Assembly: GCF_022374875.2 (NCBI RefSeq)
Contig: NZ_CP092427.2
Span: forward strand, 4,154,001 to 4,218,000
Length of the DNA stretch: 64,000 bases
Direction of reading: 5' to 3'
Source: Mycolicibacterium rufum
GTDB lineage: Bacteria > Actinomycetota > Actinomycetes > Mycobacteriales > Mycobacteriaceae
Part shown: positions 18,322 to 28,288 of the stretch, in pieces
Layout: each line of letters opens with the position of its first letter
How positions within the stretch are numbered: position 1 is the stretch's first letter
Translations under genes and position numbers: made by a program
Notes under the pieces: generated by a model
The model's input: the letters and a program-made list of their open reading frames with translations, nothing else
The model's database searches: none
Told to the model about the DNA's origin: nothing

Positions 18322-20358
18322 ATGACCAACGACACCGTCGCCGCACTGATCGACCGGTCCAACCGGCTCGGCGCCGACCCGAGGAACACCAACTACGCCG
18401 GCGGCAACACCTCGGCCAAGGGCCGCGACACCGATCCGGTCACCGGCACACCGGTGGATCTGCTGTGGGTCAAGGGATCCGGAGGTGATCTCGGCACGCT
18501 CACCGAGAGCGGGCTGGCCGTGCTGCGGCTGGACCGGCTGCGCGCGCTCGTCGACGTCTATCCGGGCGTGGAACGCGAGGACGAGATGGTGGCCGCCTTC
18601 GACTACTGCCTGCACGGCAAGGGCGGCGCCGCGCCCTCGATCGACACCGCGATGCACGGCCTCGTCGACGCGGACCACGTCGACCACCTCCACCCGGATT
18701 CGGGTATCGCGCTGGCCACGGCAGCCGACGGAGAAGCGTTGACCAAGCAGATCTTCGGCGACCGGGTGGTGTGGATCCCATGGCGGCGGCCCGGTTTTCA
18801 GCTCGGCCTGGACATCGCCGAGGTGAAGCGGCAACACCCGCACGCCATCGGCACCATCTTGGGCGGGCACGGCATCACCGCGTGGGGGGACACGTCCGCC
18901 GACGCCGAGAGGCACTCCCTGGAGATCATCGAGACGGCGCAGCGGTACATCGACGAACACGGCCGCCTGTACCCGTTCGGTGCGCCGCTGCAGGGCTACC
19001 AGGCCCTGCCCGACGAGCAGCGCCGGGCGAAGGCGGCGCGCCTGGCCCCGATCATCCGCGGTCTGGCGTCCACCGACCGGGTGCAGGTCGGCCACTTCAC
19101 CGATGACCCGCGCGTGCTCGAATTCGTCGGCAGCCAGGCGCATCCGCGGCTGGCCGAACTCGGCACCAGCTGCCCCGACCACTTCCTGCGCACCAAGGTC
19201 AAGCCGTTGGTGCTCGATCTGCCCGCCGACGCGTCGATCGAGGAGTGCACGGCGCGGCTGCGCGAACTTCACCAGACCTACCGCGCCGACTATCAGGCGT
19301 ACTACGACCGTCACGCGAGTCCCGAGTCACCCGCGATCCGCGGCGCTGACCCCGCCATCGTGCTCGTGCCCGGCGTCGGCATGTTCAGCTACGGCAAGGA
19401 CAAGCAGACCGCCCGCGTGGCCGGTGAGTTCTACCTCAACGCCATCAACGTCATGCGCGGCGCCGAGGCGATCTCGACCTACACGCCGATCGACGAGTCC
19501 GAAAAGTTCCGCATCGAGTACTGGGCGCTCGAGGAGGCCAAGCTCGCACGGATGCCGAAACCCAAACCGCTGGCGACCCGCATCGCACTGGTCACCGGGG
19601 CCGCGTCGGGCATCGGCAAGGCCATCGCGACGCGACTCGCCGCCGAGGGCGCGTGCGTGGTGATCGCCGACCTGGACGGCGCCAAGGCCGCGGCCGCCGC
19701 CGAGGAGATCGGCACCACCGACGTGGCGGTCGGAATCGCGGCCGACGTCACCGACGAGACCGCGGTGCAGGCAGCGGTCGACGCCACCGTACTGGCGTTC
19801 GGCGGCGTCGACATCGTGGTCAACAACGCCGGCCTGTCGCTGTCCAAACCACTCCTGGAGACCACCGCCGCGGACTGGGACCTGCAGCACGACGTGATGG
19901 CCCGCGGATCGTTCCTGGTGTCCAAGGCGGCCGCGCGGGCGCTGATTGACCAGGGCCTCGGCGGCGACATCCTCTACATCTCGTCGAAGAACTCGGTGTT
20001 CGCCGGGCCCAACAACGTCGCCTACGCCGCCACCAAAGCCGATCAGGCACACCAGGTTCGGCTGCTGGCCGCCGAGCTCGGCGAACACGGGGTCAAAGTC
20101 AACGGCATCAACCCCGATGGTGTCGTACGCGGCTCGGGCATCTTCGCCGGTGGGTGGGGCGCCAAGCGGGCCGAGGTCTACGGCGTCGCCGAAGAGGACC
20201 TCGGCGCGTTCTACGCGCAGCGCACCCTGCTCAAACGCGAGGTCCTGCCCGAGCACGTCGCCAACGCCGCCTTCGCGCTGTGCACATCGGACTTCTCCCA
20301 CACCACCGGTCTGCACGTGCCGGTCGACGCCGGTGTCGCCGCGGCGTTTCTGCGATGA
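18322..20358 (+). CDS. rhaEW: Bifunctional rhamnulose-1-phosphate aldolase / L-lactaldehyde dehydrogenase
   Basis: A 678-residue fusion. Residues about 1-410 form a class II aldolase (GGNTSAKG near residue 27, metal-binding histidines in DHVDHLHPDS, GGHGITAWG) that splits L-rhamnulose-1-phosphate into DHAP and L-lactaldehyde. Residues about 420-678 form a short-chain dehydrogenase with ALVTGAASGIGKAIA, VNNAGLSLSKPL and the YxxxK motif as YAATKADQ, which oxidises lactaldehyde to L-lactate. This architecture is known as RhaEW/RhaD-type in Bacteroidetes, Bacilli and actinobacteria. The ATG at 18322 follows a clear ribosome-binding site, and the stop overlaps the kinase start (ATGA). Confidence 0.93.
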   Translation: MTNDTVAALIDRSNRLGADPRNTNYAGGNTSAKGRDTDPVTGTPVDLLWVKGSGGDLGTLTESGLAVLRLDRLRALVDVYPGVEREDEMVAAFDYCLHGKGGAAPSIDTAMHGLVDADHVDHLHPDSGIALATAADGEALTKQIFGDRVVWIPWRRPGFQLGLDIAEVKRQHPHAIGTILGGHGITAWGDTSADAERHSLEIIETAQRYIDEHGRLYPFGAPLQGYQALPDEQRRAKAARLAPIIRGLASTDRVQVGHFTDDPRVLEFVGSQAHPRLAELGTSCPDHFLRTKVKPLVLDLPADASIEECTARLRELHQTYRADYQAYYDRHASPESPAIRGADPAIVLVPGVGMFSYGKDKQTARVAGEFYLNAINVMRGAEAISTYTPIDESEKFRIEYWALEEAKLARMPKPKPLATRIALVTGAASGIGKAIATRLAAEGACVVIADLDGAKAAAAAEEIGTTDVAVGIAADVTDETAVQAAVDATVLAFGGVDIVVNNAGLSLSKPLLETTAADWDLQHDVMARGSFLVSKAAARALIDQGLGGDILYISSKNSVFAGPNNVAYAATKADQAHQVRLLAAELGEHGVKVNGINPDGVVRGSGIFAGGWGAKRAEVYGVAEEDLGAFYAQRTLLKREVLPEHVANAAFALCTSDFSHTTGLHVPVDAGVAAAFLR

Positions 20359-21821
20359 GCCGCTCTGCCACGGGGCAACTCGCCGCCGTCGACCTCGGTG
20401 CCACGAGCGGACGGGTGATGCTCGCCGACCTCACCGGAGGCGTCCTCGAGGTCCGGCAGATCGCCCGCTTCCGCAACGACCCGGTGCATCTGTGGAACGG
20501 CACGCGCACGGCGATGCACTGGGACGTCGCCGGGCTCTTCCTCGACATCTGCGGGGGACTCGCCCAGGCCCGCCGGGAGGCGACCGATCTGGTGGGTGTC
20601 GGCGTCGACTCCTGGGCGGTCGACTACGGTCTGCTCCGCGGCGGATCGCTGATCGGCCAGCCGTACCACTACCGCGACAGCCGGTGCGACGACGGTGTCG
20701 ACGCTGTTCATGCGACGGTGACCCGCGAAGAGGTGTACGCCCGCAACGGATTGCAGTTCCTGCCGTTCAACACCCTGTACCAGGTCGCCGCCGACCGCCG
20801 GGCCGGCCTGCTCGACCTCGCCGACACCGCGCTGCTGATTCCCGATCTGATCAGCTACTGGTTGACCGGCACCACCGGCACCGAACGCACCAACGCGTCG
20901 ACCACCGGCCTGCTGCGCATCGACGGTCGCTGGGACGACGACCTGGCCGAGGCCCTCGGCGTCCCCGCGCACCTCTTCCCCGACGTGATCGACCCCGGTA
21001 CCGATCTCGGACCCGTGCTCCCGGAGGTCGCCGATCGGATCGGTTGGGAGCGCGGGGGCCCGCTCGTCAGCACGGTCGCCTCGCACGACACCGCGTCCGC
21101 GGTTGTCGCCGTGCCGATGTCGGCCGAGTCCGCGGTGTACATCTCCTGCGGCACCTGGGCTCTGGTCGGTGTCGAACTCACCGCTCCGGTGCTCAGCGAG
21201 GCCGCGCGGGCGGCCAACTTCACCAACGAGGTGGGCGCCGACCGCCGGATCCGCTTCCTGCGCAACGTGATGGGCCTGTGGCTGCTCGCCGAGTCGATCA
21301 GGCAGTGGGAGCGCGACGGCACGGACATCCACCTGGACCGGCTCCTCGACGAGGCGGCCGCCTGCCCGCCGCCGTCGGCCGTCTTCGACACCGAGGACAC
21401 CGTGTTCTCCGCCGCCGGCGACATGCCCGCGCGTATCGCGCGCTGGTACACCGACCGCGGTCTGGCGGCGCCGGTCACGCCGGCCGAGACGGCACGCGCC
21501 ATCGTCGAGAGCCTGGCCGTCGCCTTCGCCGACGGCGTCGAGGCGGCGTCGGCGCTGTCCGGAACCCCCGTCGAGACCGTGCACATGGTCGGGGGAGGAG
21601 CGCTCAACACCCTGCTGTGCCAGCGCGTGGCCGACCTGGTCGGTGTGCCGGTGATCGCCGGACCCGTCGAGGCGACCGCGACGGGCAACCTGCTGATCCA
21701 GGCGCGTCATCACGGAATGCTCAGCGGCGACCTGGAAGCGCTTCGCGCGACGGTGGCAGCGGCTGATCTGACCACGCGCTATCAACCCCAACGCTCACCG
21801 GCGGGAAAGATGTGGCCATGA
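20355..21821 (+). CDS. rhaB: Rhamnulokinase
   Basis: A 488-residue FGGY-family carbohydrate kinase that phosphorylates L-rhamnulose at C1. The N-terminal phosphate loop [17 protein letters not shown], the [12 protein letters not shown] segment with the catalytic-type aspartate, [13 protein letters not shown] in mid-protein and the adenosine motif [15 protein letters not shown] near residue 415 are all present. Length is typical of RhaB. Start ATG 20355 overlaps the aldolase stop; an in-frame upstream reading only shadows the dehydrogenase. It overlaps lldD by 4 bases, which keeps the whole pathway in one transcript. Confidence 0.95.
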   Translation: MSRSATGQLAAVDLGATSGRVMLADLTGGVLEVRQIARFRNDPVHLWNGTRTAMHWDVAGLFLDICGGLAQARREATDLVGVGVDSWAVDYGLLRGGSLIGQPYHYRDSRCDDGVDAVHATVTREEVYARNGLQFLPFNTLYQVAADRRAGLLDLADTALLIPDLISYWLTGTTGTERTNASTTGLLRIDGRWDDDLAEALGVPAHLFPDVIDPGTDLGPVLPEVADRIGWERGGPLVSTVASHDTASAVVAVPMSAESAVYISCGTWALVGVELTAPVLSEAARAANFTNEVGADRRIRFLRNVMGLWLLAESIRQWERDGTDIHLDRLLDEAAACPPPSAVFDTEDTVFSAAGDMPARIARWYTDRGLAAPVTPAETARAIVESLAVAFADGVEAASALSGTPVETVHMVGGGALNTLLCQRVADLVGVPVIAGPVEATATGNLLIQARHHGMLSGDLEALRATVAAADLTTRYQPQRSPAGKMWP

Positions 21822-23071
21822 AGCGGCACGTACCGAAGATCCGCGACTTCGCTCCGCTGATGCAGTTCGAGAAGCCGGTGCTGCGCCCCAGGGCGCGCCG
21901 CCTGGCCAAGGCACTCACCATCGAGGACCTGCGTCGCATCGCGAAGCGCCGCACCCCGACGGCGGCCTTCGACTACACCGACGGATCGGCCGAGGCGGAG
22001 TTGTCGATCGCGCGGGCTCGGCAAGCCTTCGCGGACATCGAGTTCCACCCGTCGATCCTTCGCGACGTGTCGACCGTGCGCACGGGCTGGGAGGTGCTCG
22101 GCGGTCCCGTGGCGCAGCCTTTCGGCATCGCGCCGACCGGGTTCACCCGGATGATGCAGACCGAGGGTGAGATCGCCGGTGCCCGCGCCGCGGCACGGGC
22201 CGGTATCCCGTTCTCGCTGTCCACCATGGGCACCTGCTCGATCGAAGATGTCGCCGCCGCGAACCCGCACGGCCGCAACTGGTTCCAGCTCTACATGTGG
22301 AAGGACCGGGATCGGTCGATGGCCCTGGTGGATCGGGCCGCCGCGGCGGGGTTCGACACTCTGCTCGTCACCGTCGACGTTCCGGTCGCCGGTGCGCGCC
22401 TCCGAGACAAGCGCAACGGCATGACGATCCCGCCGGCGCTGACGGTCAAGACGGTGCTCGACGCCATCCCGCGGCCCCGGTGGTGGATCGACTTCCTCAC
22501 CACCGAACCGCTGGCGTTCGCGTCGCTGGACCGCTGGTCGGGAACGGTCGCCGAACTGCTGGACACAATGTTCGACCCGACGGTCACCGTCGACGACCTG
22601 GCGTGGATCAGGTCGCAGTGGCCCGGCAAGATCGTCGTCAAGGGCATCCAGACGCTCGAGGATGCCCGCCGTGTCGTCGATCTCGGGGTGGACGGCATCG
22701 TCTTGTCCAATCACGGGGGCCGACAGCTCGACCGGGCACCGATTCCCTTCCACCTGTTGCCGACCGTGGCCGCCGAACTCGGCGGGGACGCCGAGATCCT
22801 GCTCGACACGGGCATCATGTCCGGTGCCGACATCGTCGCGGCCATCGCGCTGGGCGCCCGCTTCACGCTGATCGGCCGCGCCTACCTCTACGGACTGATG
22901 GCCGGTGGCGAGGCCGGCGTCGACCGGGCCATCGAGATCCTGTCCGATCAGGTCGCGCGCACGATGCGGCTGCTCGGCGTCACCTGCCTCGAGGAGCTCA
23001 CCCCCGGCCATGTCACGCAGCTGATCAGGCTCGCCCCGCGGCCGCACCTGGTAGACCATGTGAGGACTTGA
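21818..23071 (+). CDS. lldD: FMN-dependent L-lactate dehydrogenase / alpha-hydroxy acid oxidase
   Basis: A 417-residue FMN TIM-barrel enzyme that oxidises L-lactate to pyruvate. [12 protein letters not shown] near residue 55 gives the substrate-side tyrosine, LYMWKDRDR near residue 165 the second tyrosine, [12 protein letters not shown] the FMN lysine, and [13 protein letters not shown] near residue 300 the catalytic histidine and arginine. As it overlaps the rhamnulokinase gene by 4 bases, its job is probably to remove the lactate that RhaEW makes. M. tuberculosis has a similar protein, LldD2, elsewhere. Electron acceptor (quinone or oxygen) cannot be told from sequence. Confidence 0.92.
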   Translation: MKRHVPKIRDFAPLMQFEKPVLRPRARRLAKALTIEDLRRIAKRRTPTAAFDYTDGSAEAELSIARARQAFADIEFHPSILRDVSTVRTGWEVLGGPVAQPFGIAPTGFTRMMQTEGEIAGARAAARAGIPFSLSTMGTCSIEDVAAANPHGRNWFQLYMWKDRDRSMALVDRAAAAGFDTLLVTVDVPVAGARLRDKRNGMTIPPALTVKTVLDAIPRPRWWIDFLTTEPLAFASLDRWSGTVAELLDTMFDPTVTVDDLAWIRSQWPGKIVVKGIQTLEDARRVVDLGVDGIVLSNHGGRQLDRAPIPFHLLPTVAAELGGDAEILLDTGIMSGADIVAAIALGARFTLIGRAYLYGLMAGGEAGVDRAIEILSDQVARTMRLLGVTCLEELTPGHVTQLIRLAPRPHLVDHVRT

Positions 23072-23097
23072 CCGAGAACACCTCTGGGGGCGCGGCG

Positions 23098-24108
23098 ATG
23101 GCAGCGGGCATGCGAGACGTCGCTGCGAGGGCGTCGGTGTCGGTCGGCACGGTCTCGAACGTCCTCAACGCGCCGCACAAGGTCGCACCCGCCACCGTCG
23201 CTCGCGTCCACGCCGCCATCGCCGAGCTCGGGTTCGTCCGCAACGACGCGGCACGGCAACTCAGGGCGCGCCGGTCGCGCTGTGTGGCGCTGCTCGTGCT
23301 CGACGTCGGTAATCCGTTCTTCACCGACATCGCCCGCGCCGCGGAGGACCGCGCCGCGCAGGAGAACCTGATCGTCCTGCTCGGCACGTCCGACGACGAC
23401 CTGGCTCGGGAACGCGCCTACATCGACGCCTTCGACGAACAGCGGGTCTACGGGCTGCTGGTCTCGCCGATCGGTGACGATCTGGGCCGGCTGACGACGA
23501 TGCGCGCCCGCGGCACCCCGGTGGTGCTGGTGGACCGCGACGGCACCGGGACGCCGTTCGACTCCGTCGCCGTCGACGACGTGGCCGGCGCGGAGGCAGC
23601 GGTGCGCCACCTGTGCGAGCGCGGTCGCCGGCGCATCGCGTTCGTCGCGGGACCGACCGAACTGCGGCAGGTCCGCGATCGGTTGGTCGGCGCGCGGCGG
23701 GCGATCGCGGCGGTGCCCGGGGCGTCGCTCGAGGTGATCGACGCACCGGCGCTGACGGTGCTGGAAGGCCGGGCGGTGGGGCAGCAGGTGTGCGACCGTC
23801 CGTCGCGGCGTCGCCCGGACGCGGTGTTCTGCGCCAACGACCTGCTGGCCATCGGTGTGCTGCAGGCCTTGGTGCTGACCGGCCGGCTTCGGGTTCCCGA
23901 GGACATCGCGCTGGTCGGTTACGACGACATCGACTTCGCCCGGTCGGCGGTGGTCCCGCTGACCTCCGTGCGCCAGCCCCGACAGGTGATCGGCGCCACG
24001 GCGATCAACCTGCTGCTGGGCGCTGCGGAGGACGGGCCGGACCACCGCGCCGAGCACGTGGTCCTGCAGCCCGAACTGATCGTCCGGGACTCCTCGCCGC
24101 CCATCTGA
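23098..24108 (+). CDS. LacI-family regulator of the rhamnose operon
   Basis: A 336-residue regulator. The N-terminal helix-turn-helix reads MRDVAARASVSVGTVSNVLN and the hinge helix ARQLRARRS follows at about residue 55. The periplasmic-binding-protein-like ligand domain includes RSRCVALLVLDVGNPFFTDI and DIALVGYDDIDFA. Start ATG 23098 has GGGGG eight bases upstream; a TTG overlapping the lldD stop is possible but would add ten unneeded residues. As last gene of the operon it probably represses transcription from the palindrome at 15455-15468 until rhamnose or a rhamnose metabolite binds. That assignment is inferred from operator type and location. Confidence 0.9.
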   Translation: MAAGMRDVAARASVSVGTVSNVLNAPHKVAPATVARVHAAIAELGFVRNDAARQLRARRSRCVALLVLDVGNPFFTDIARAAEDRAAQENLIVLLGTSDDDLARERAYIDAFDEQRVYGLLVSPIGDDLGRLTTMRARGTPVVLVDRDGTGTPFDSVAVDDVAGAEAAVRHLCERGRRRIAFVAGPTELRQVRDRLVGARRAIAAVPGASLEVIDAPALTVLEGRAVGQQVCDRPSRRRPDAVFCANDLLAIGVLQALVLTGRLRVPEDIALVGYDDIDFARSAVVPLTSVRQPRQVIGATAINLLLGAAEDGPDHRAEHVVLQPELIVRDSSPPI

Positions 24109-24128
24109 GTATTGTGTACCATACTCAG
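24105..24128. promoter_or_regulatory. 24-bp perfect inverted repeat before the Fe-S protein gene
   Basis: CTGAGTAT (24105-24112) is repeated in reverse complement as ATACTCAG (24121-24128) around TGTGTACC. It spans the LacI-gene stop and ends one base before the GTG start of the next gene. No T-run follows, so an operator is more likely than a terminator. The centre TTGTGTACCA resembles GntR-family half sites. Confidence 0.55.
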
Positions 24129-24129
24129 C

Positions 24130-25170
24130 GTGGCGCAGAAGTTGCCCCCGCGGTTGGCCGACCACCCCACGGTGCGGAAGGTGCTGGCCCGCCCGTCGCG
24201 CCCGCCCGGCGTGGTCGACGCGGGCTGGTTGCGTGCGGTCTGCCGGGAGGCGGGCGTCGACGACGTCGGGTTCGCCCGCGTCGCCGACCCGGCACTCGCA
24301 TCAGAGGTCGAGCACGTGCAGGCGGCCCTGCCCGGCGCGGTCAGCTACATCTCGCTGGTCGTGAAGATGAACCGCGACAACGTGCGGTCGACGGCCCGCA
24401 GCGTGGCCAATCAGGAGTTCCACCGCAGCGGCGAGATCATGAACGAAGCCGCGCACCGCATCACGCGCATCCTGCAGGACGCCGGCCACCGGGTGGTGAA
24501 CCCGTCGGCGACGTTCCCGATGGAGATGGACCGGTATCCGGGCCGCATCTGGGTGGTGGCGCACAAGCCGGTGGCGGTCGCCGCGGGCATGGGTGTGATG
24601 GGCATCCACCGCAACGTGATTCACCCGCGGTTCGGCAACTTCATCCTGCTCGGCACCATCCTGGTGGCCGAGGAGATCTCAGAATACGATGCGCCACTGG
24701 ACTATTCGCCGTGCCTGGAGTGCAAGCTCTGCGTGGCGGCCTGCCCGGTGGGCGCGATCAAGAAGGACGGCGGCTTCGACTTCGTCGCCTGCTCGGTGCA
24801 CAACTACCGGGAGTTCATGGGCGGGTTCACCGACTGGGTGCAGACCGTCGCCGACAGCGACGACGCCGAGGATTTCCGGTCCCGCGTCAGCGATGCGGAG
24901 AACGCGTCGATGTGGCAGAGCCTGTCGTTCAAGGCCAACTACAAGGCGGCCTACTGCCTCGCGGTGTGCCCGGCCGGCGAAGAGGTCATCGAGCCCTACC
25001 TGGAGGACCGCAAGGGGTTCATGGAGGTGGTCCTCAAACCCCTTCAGGACAAGGTGGAGACGCTCTACGTGCTGCCGGGCTCGGAGGCCGAGGCGCACGC
25101 CGCCAAGCGGTATCCGCACAAGCCGGTGAAACGGGTCGACAGCGGCATCCGAGGCGTGCGCGGGCGCTGA
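24130..25170 (+). CDS. 4Fe-4S ferredoxin-domain protein, QueG/reductive-dehalogenase-like
   Basis: A 346-residue soluble iron-sulfur protein. The first cluster motif is CLECKLCVAACPVGAI near residue 198, and a second partial cysteine set occurs as ACSVH and YCLAVCPAGE. The N-terminal half (AAGMGVMGIHRNVIHPRFGN) resembles the cobalamin-binding part of epoxyqueuosine reductase and reductive dehalogenases, but the protein is shorter and lacks a Tat signal, so it is probably not a dehalogenase. Substrate unknown. GTG 24130 is chosen because it follows the palindrome; a TTG at 24112 lies inside it. It is not obviously part of the rhamnose pathway. Confidence 0.75.
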   Translation: MAQKLPPRLADHPTVRKVLARPSRPPGVVDAGWLRAVCREAGVDDVGFARVADPALASEVEHVQAALPGAVSYISLVVKMNRDNVRSTARSVANQEFHRSGEIMNEAAHRITRILQDAGHRVVNPSATFPMEMDRYPGRIWVVAHKPVAVAAGMGVMGIHRNVIHPRFGNFILLGTILVAEEISEYDAPLDYSPCLECKLCVAACPVGAIKKDGGFDFVACSVHNYREFMGGFTDWVQTVADSDDAEDFRSRVSDAENASMWQSLSFKANYKAAYCLAVCPAGEEVIEPYLEDRKGFMEVVLKPLQDKVETLYVLPGSEAEAHAAKRYPHKPVKRVDSGIRGVRGR

Positions 25171-25277
25171 CGAATCACCGCGATCGTCCCCCGAGCCCGG
25201 ACGGTCGGGGTTAGATGGACCCGACCGTCAGCCGGCCCCGATGCCTGCACCGAGGTCGCTCGCAATCAGGAGGAACG

Positions 25278-25715
25278 ATGGCGCGGGTCCCTGGGATCTC
25301 GGCAGGACTGCTCATGGCGGTGTCGATGGCGGTGGCGGTGGCGATTCCGGCACCGGCCTGGGCCGGCGGGCCCGGCGGGGTGGTGGACACCGGCGTGGTG
25401 TCCAGGGCCGTGGGATCCGGTGTGCGGGACGGATTGCTCGTCGGCTTCACGGCCACCGGCCCCACCAACGAGATGGCCGCGAGCGCGGTGATCGCCGCCT
25501 GCCAGGCCGCCGGCGCGCAGCAGTGCAGCAGCGACGAGCAGACCAACGACGTCTTCTGCATCGCGTCGGTCGGGGCCGATGACGGCAGCGGCATCGTGTC
25601 CGGCGGCGCGGGCCCCACTCCCGAGGCGGCCCGCGAGGACGCGTTTCGCCACGTCGCCTCGGCGAACCTGACGCTGGCCCCGAGCGCCCGCATTCTCGCG
25701 TCGTCGTGCCCGTGA
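25278..25715 (+). CDS. Exported DUF4189-like small protein
   Basis: A 145-residue protein with a clear signal peptide (residues 1-29, ending PAPAWA before GGPGG). The mature part contains four cysteines (AACQAAGAQQCSS, VFCIA, SSCP) that could form two disulfides, and a repeating alpha/beta pattern like DUF4189 domains of mycobacterial secreted proteins. An AGGAGG ribosome-binding site lies 7 bases before the ATG at 25278. Function unknown. The small exported gene at 25759 follows and may be co-transcribed. Confidence 0.75.
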   Translation: MARVPGISAGLLMAVSMAVAVAIPAPAWAGGPGGVVDTGVVSRAVGSGVRDGLLVGFTATGPTNEMAASAVIAACQAAGAQQCSSDEQTNDVFCIASVGADDGSGIVSGGAGPTPEAAREDAFRHVASANLTLAPSARILASSCP

Positions 25716-25758
25716 GCAATCTGGCCGGGCGACAAGCATTCTCACCAGAGAGGCAATC

Positions 25759-25989
25759 ATGAGCAGAACCGTGATGTACCCGCTGGCGGCGCTGATGGCG
25801 GGCGCGGCGCTGTTCGCCTCAGCGCCGTTCGCCGCCGCCCAGGCGACCTGCCAGGAAGCCGGCGGCCTGGTGCGGTGCGAGACCAACGGCAGCGTGTCGA
25901 TCAAGTCGGTGCCCGGCACGCGGGCGCCGAACGTGGCCGATCAGATCCCGCGCAACAACAACAGGTCGGGCATCGTCCTGACCTGGTAG
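25759..25989 (+). CDS. Small exported protein of unknown function
   Basis: A 76-residue protein with a signal peptide (residues 1-27, ending PFAAA before QATC). The mature peptide of about 48 residues has two cysteines and resembles small secreted mycobacterial proteins often annotated only as hypothetical. An AGAGAGG ribosome-binding site precedes the ATG. Its stop lies 4 bases from the convergent pth stop, so the two transcripts must overlap. Confidence 0.65.
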   Translation: MSRTVMYPLAALMAGAALFASAPFAAAQATCQEAGGLVRCETNGSVSIKSVPGTRAPNVADQIPRNNNRSGIVLTW

Positions 25990-25993
25990 CCCG

Positions 25994-26572
25994 TCAGGCC
26001 CAGGCGTGCACCACGTTCTGGGCCGGTTCGAGGCCCTCGGCGATCAGCAGCTCGACCGCGTCGGCGGCCTGCTCACAGATGGTCGCGACCTCGGTGCGCT
26101 CGCGGGAGTTGAACGGTTCCAGCACGAACGACGCACCCGACTGCCGCCCCGGCGGCTTGCCGATGCCGACCCGGACACGGTGAAAGTCGTTGCTGCTCAA
26201 CGCCGACGAGACCGACCTCAACCCGTTGTGCCCGGCCACCCCGCCGCCGTACTTGAGCCGGATCCGGCCGAAGTCGATGTCGAGTTCGTCGTGCACGATG
26301 ATCACGTCGCGGGGGGCCACCGAGTAGAACTTGGCCAGCGGACCGACCTGGCGCCCGGACTCGTTCATGTAGACGCGCGGCTTGGCCAGCACCACCGGGC
26401 GGCCTGCCAGCCGCCCGGTGGCCACCTCGGCCCCGGACTTCTTGTGCACCTTGAACGTCTCGCCGATGCGGTCGGCGAGCACGTCGACGACGAGGAAGCC
26501 GAGGTTGTGCCGGGTGAGTGCGTACTGCGGACCCGGGTTGCCCAGGCCGACCACCAACTGGGGTTCGGCCAC
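25994..26572 (-). CDS. pth: Peptidyl-tRNA hydrolase
   Basis: A 192-residue enzyme that releases tRNA from prematurely dropped peptidyl-tRNA. The conserved [20 protein letters not shown] contains the catalytic histidine, and [29 protein letters not shown] and [12 protein letters not shown] are family motifs. Length is standard. It lies 12 bases downstream of rplY on the same strand, the usual actinobacterial ribosome-associated pair. Confidence 0.97.
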   Translation of the reverse strand: MAEPQLVVGLGNPGPQYALTRHNLGFLVVDVLADRIGETFKVHKKSGAEVATGRLAGRPVVLAKPRVYMNESGRQVGPLAKFYSVAPRDVIIVHDELDIDFGRIRLKYGGGVAGHNGLRSVSSALSSNDFHRVRVGIGKPPGRQSGASFVLEPFNSRERTEVATICEQAADAVELLIAEGLEPAQNVVHAWA

Positions 26573-26584
26573 GAGGACGGTGTC

Positions 26585-27256
26585 CTACTCGGAGTCGGCG
26601 GCGGGCTCGTCCTCGCCACCCTCGCCGGCCTCGGCGTCGGCCTCGGCCTCGGCGGCCTGCTCCTCGATCGACTCGCCGCCACCCTCGGCCTCGAGCTCTT
26701 CCTCGGTCGGCGCCGGGACGACGTTGACGACGAGCAGTTCGGGATCGGACACCAGCGTCACACCGGACGGCAGCTCGACGCCGCCGGCCAGGACCTGGGT
26801 GCCCTCCTCGGCGTCCTCGACCGACACGGTGAGCTGCTGCGGGATCGACAGCGCGTCGGCCTCGATCTCGATGGTGTTCGCCTCCTGGGTGACCAGGGTG
26901 CCCGGGGCCGCCTCGCCCTCGACGACGACGGTGACCTCGACGGTCACCTTCTCGCCGCGGCGCACGACCAGCAGGTCGGCGTGCTGGATGTTGCGGCGGA
27001 TCGGATGGATCTCCAGCGACTTGGTCAGCGCCAGCTGCTCCTTGCCGGCGATGTCGAGCGTCAGCACGGCGTTGGTACCGGCGTTGCGCAGCACGGCGGC
27101 GAAGTCGTGGCTGTCGAGCTCGAGGTGCTGCGGCTCGGTGCCGTGGCCGTAGAGGACGACGGGAACGCGGCCCTCGCGGCGGGCGCGGCGGGAGGCGCCC
27201 TTACCGGTCGTGCTGCGGACCTGGGCGGTCAGATTGTTCGGGGCGTTGCGCGCCAT
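26585..27256 (-). CDS. rplY: 50S ribosomal protein L25 (general stress protein CTC form)
   Basis: A 223-residue protein of the long CTC/TL5 form of L25 that binds 5S rRNA. The N-terminal L25 domain ([35 protein letters not shown]) is followed by the TL5 C-terminal beta domain and an acidic Glu/Ala-rich tail of about 45 residues. The ATG at 27256 follows AGGAG by 8 bases; a start 15 codons earlier lacks this and does not fit the family N-terminus. It precedes pth by 12 bases. Confidence 0.96.
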   Translation of the reverse strand: MARNAPNNLTAQVRSTTGKGASRRARREGRVPVVLYGHGTEPQHLELDSHDFAAVLRNAGTNAVLTLDIAGKEQLALTKSLEIHPIRRNIQHADLLVVRRGEKVTVEVTVVVEGEAAPGTLVTQEANTIEIEADALSIPQQLTVSVEDAEEGTQVLAGGVELPSGVTLVSDPELLVVNVVPAPTEEELEAEGGGESIEEQAAEAEADAEAGEGGEDEPAADSE

Positions 27257-27396
27257 GTTCGGTACTCCTGTGCCGGTGGTGTCGGGCACGGCCAGGGTCA
27301 CACGAACTGCAGATGCTCAGTTCCCGTCGATAACGGCGGCCCTGTCAGGTGGCCACCCTCGCCGTGATGCGTCGACCAGGGTAGCCCAGCGGCCGC

Positions 27397-28266
27397 CTAC
27401 AGCGGAAATTCGACCTCGGTGAGCTGCTCGGACAGCGTCCACAACGCCGCCGCCTTGGCGCGGTTGCGGGCGGCCCGCGTGCGCCAGGCCGGTCCGGTGG
27501 GGCCCCGCATCACGAACCGGGGGCCGACGTAGGTGTCGCCGGGCAGGTCCTGCGCGGCGGCGTAGAGCGTCTGCCGGGCGCCGAAGTCGGCTTCGGTGGC
27601 GAAGAACTGGTTCCCGGCGTCCCAGATCCGGCTTCCGAACCGGTTACCGGTCTGGCCCTGGAGGTTGGTGGCCGAGTAACCGGGGTGAGCGGCCAGCGCC
27701 CGCACCGGTGAGCCGGCCGCGGTCAGCTTGCGCTGCAGTTCGCCGGTGAACAGCAGATTCGCCAGCTTGGACTGGGCGTAGGCGGGCCACGCCAGGTAGG
27801 GCCGGGACTTCCAGTTCAGGTCGCCCAGGCTGACATGGCCGAAGACGTGCATGAACGACGACACCGTCACCACTCGGTCGGTGAGCCGGGGGAGCAGCAG
27901 GTTCGTCAACGCGAAGTGGCCGAGGTGGTTGGTGCCGATCTGGCTCTCGAACCCGTCGACGGTCAGCGCGTACGGCACCGCCATGATGCCCGCGTTGTTG
28001 ATGAGCACGTCCGCCCCGGACACGCCGTCGGCGAACCGTCGGATCGACGACAGATCCTGCAGGTCGAGCGGGCGCACCTCGACGTCGCCGGCCATGCCCT
28101 GCGCGGCGGCCTCGCCCTTGCCGACGTTGCGCACCGCGAGGATCGTCCGCGCGCCGACGCGCGCCAACTCGCGGGCGGTGACCAGCCCCAGACCGCTGTT
28201 GGCACCGGTCACGATCACGGTGCGGCCGGAGAAGGAGGGCAGGTCGGCGGCGGTCCACTGGCTCAT
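27397..28266 (-). CDS. Short-chain dehydrogenase/reductase, retinol-dehydrogenase-like
   Basis: A 289-residue SDR. The cofactor motif TVIVTGANSGLGLVTAREL is at about residue 18, the NNAG motif at about 88, and the catalytic serine and YxxxK appear as VSSFMHVFG and YAQSKLANLLF. The mix of arginine after the glycine motif (AVRNVGKGEAAA) favours NADP(H). Mycobacteria hold many such SDRs of unknown substrate. The ATG at 28266 is preferred to a GTG at 28275. The gene lies between lpqT and rplY, a position where I do not recall an SDR in M. tuberculosis. Confidence 0.88.
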   Translation of the reverse strand: MSQWTAADLPSFSGRTVIVTGANSGLGLVTARELARVGARTILAVRNVGKGEAAAQGMAGDVEVRPLDLQDLSSIRRFADGVSGADVLINNAGIMAVPYALTVDGFESQIGTNHLGHFALTNLLLPRLTDRVVTVSSFMHVFGHVSLGDLNWKSRPYLAWPAYAQSKLANLLFTGELQRKLTAAGSPVRALAAHPGYSATNLQGQTGNRFGSRIWDAGNQFFATEADFGARQTLYAAAQDLPGDTYVGPRFVMRGPTGPAWRTRAARNRAKAAALWTLSEQLTEVEFPL

Positions 28267-28288
28267 GGGCCTCACCCTAATTACCGCG

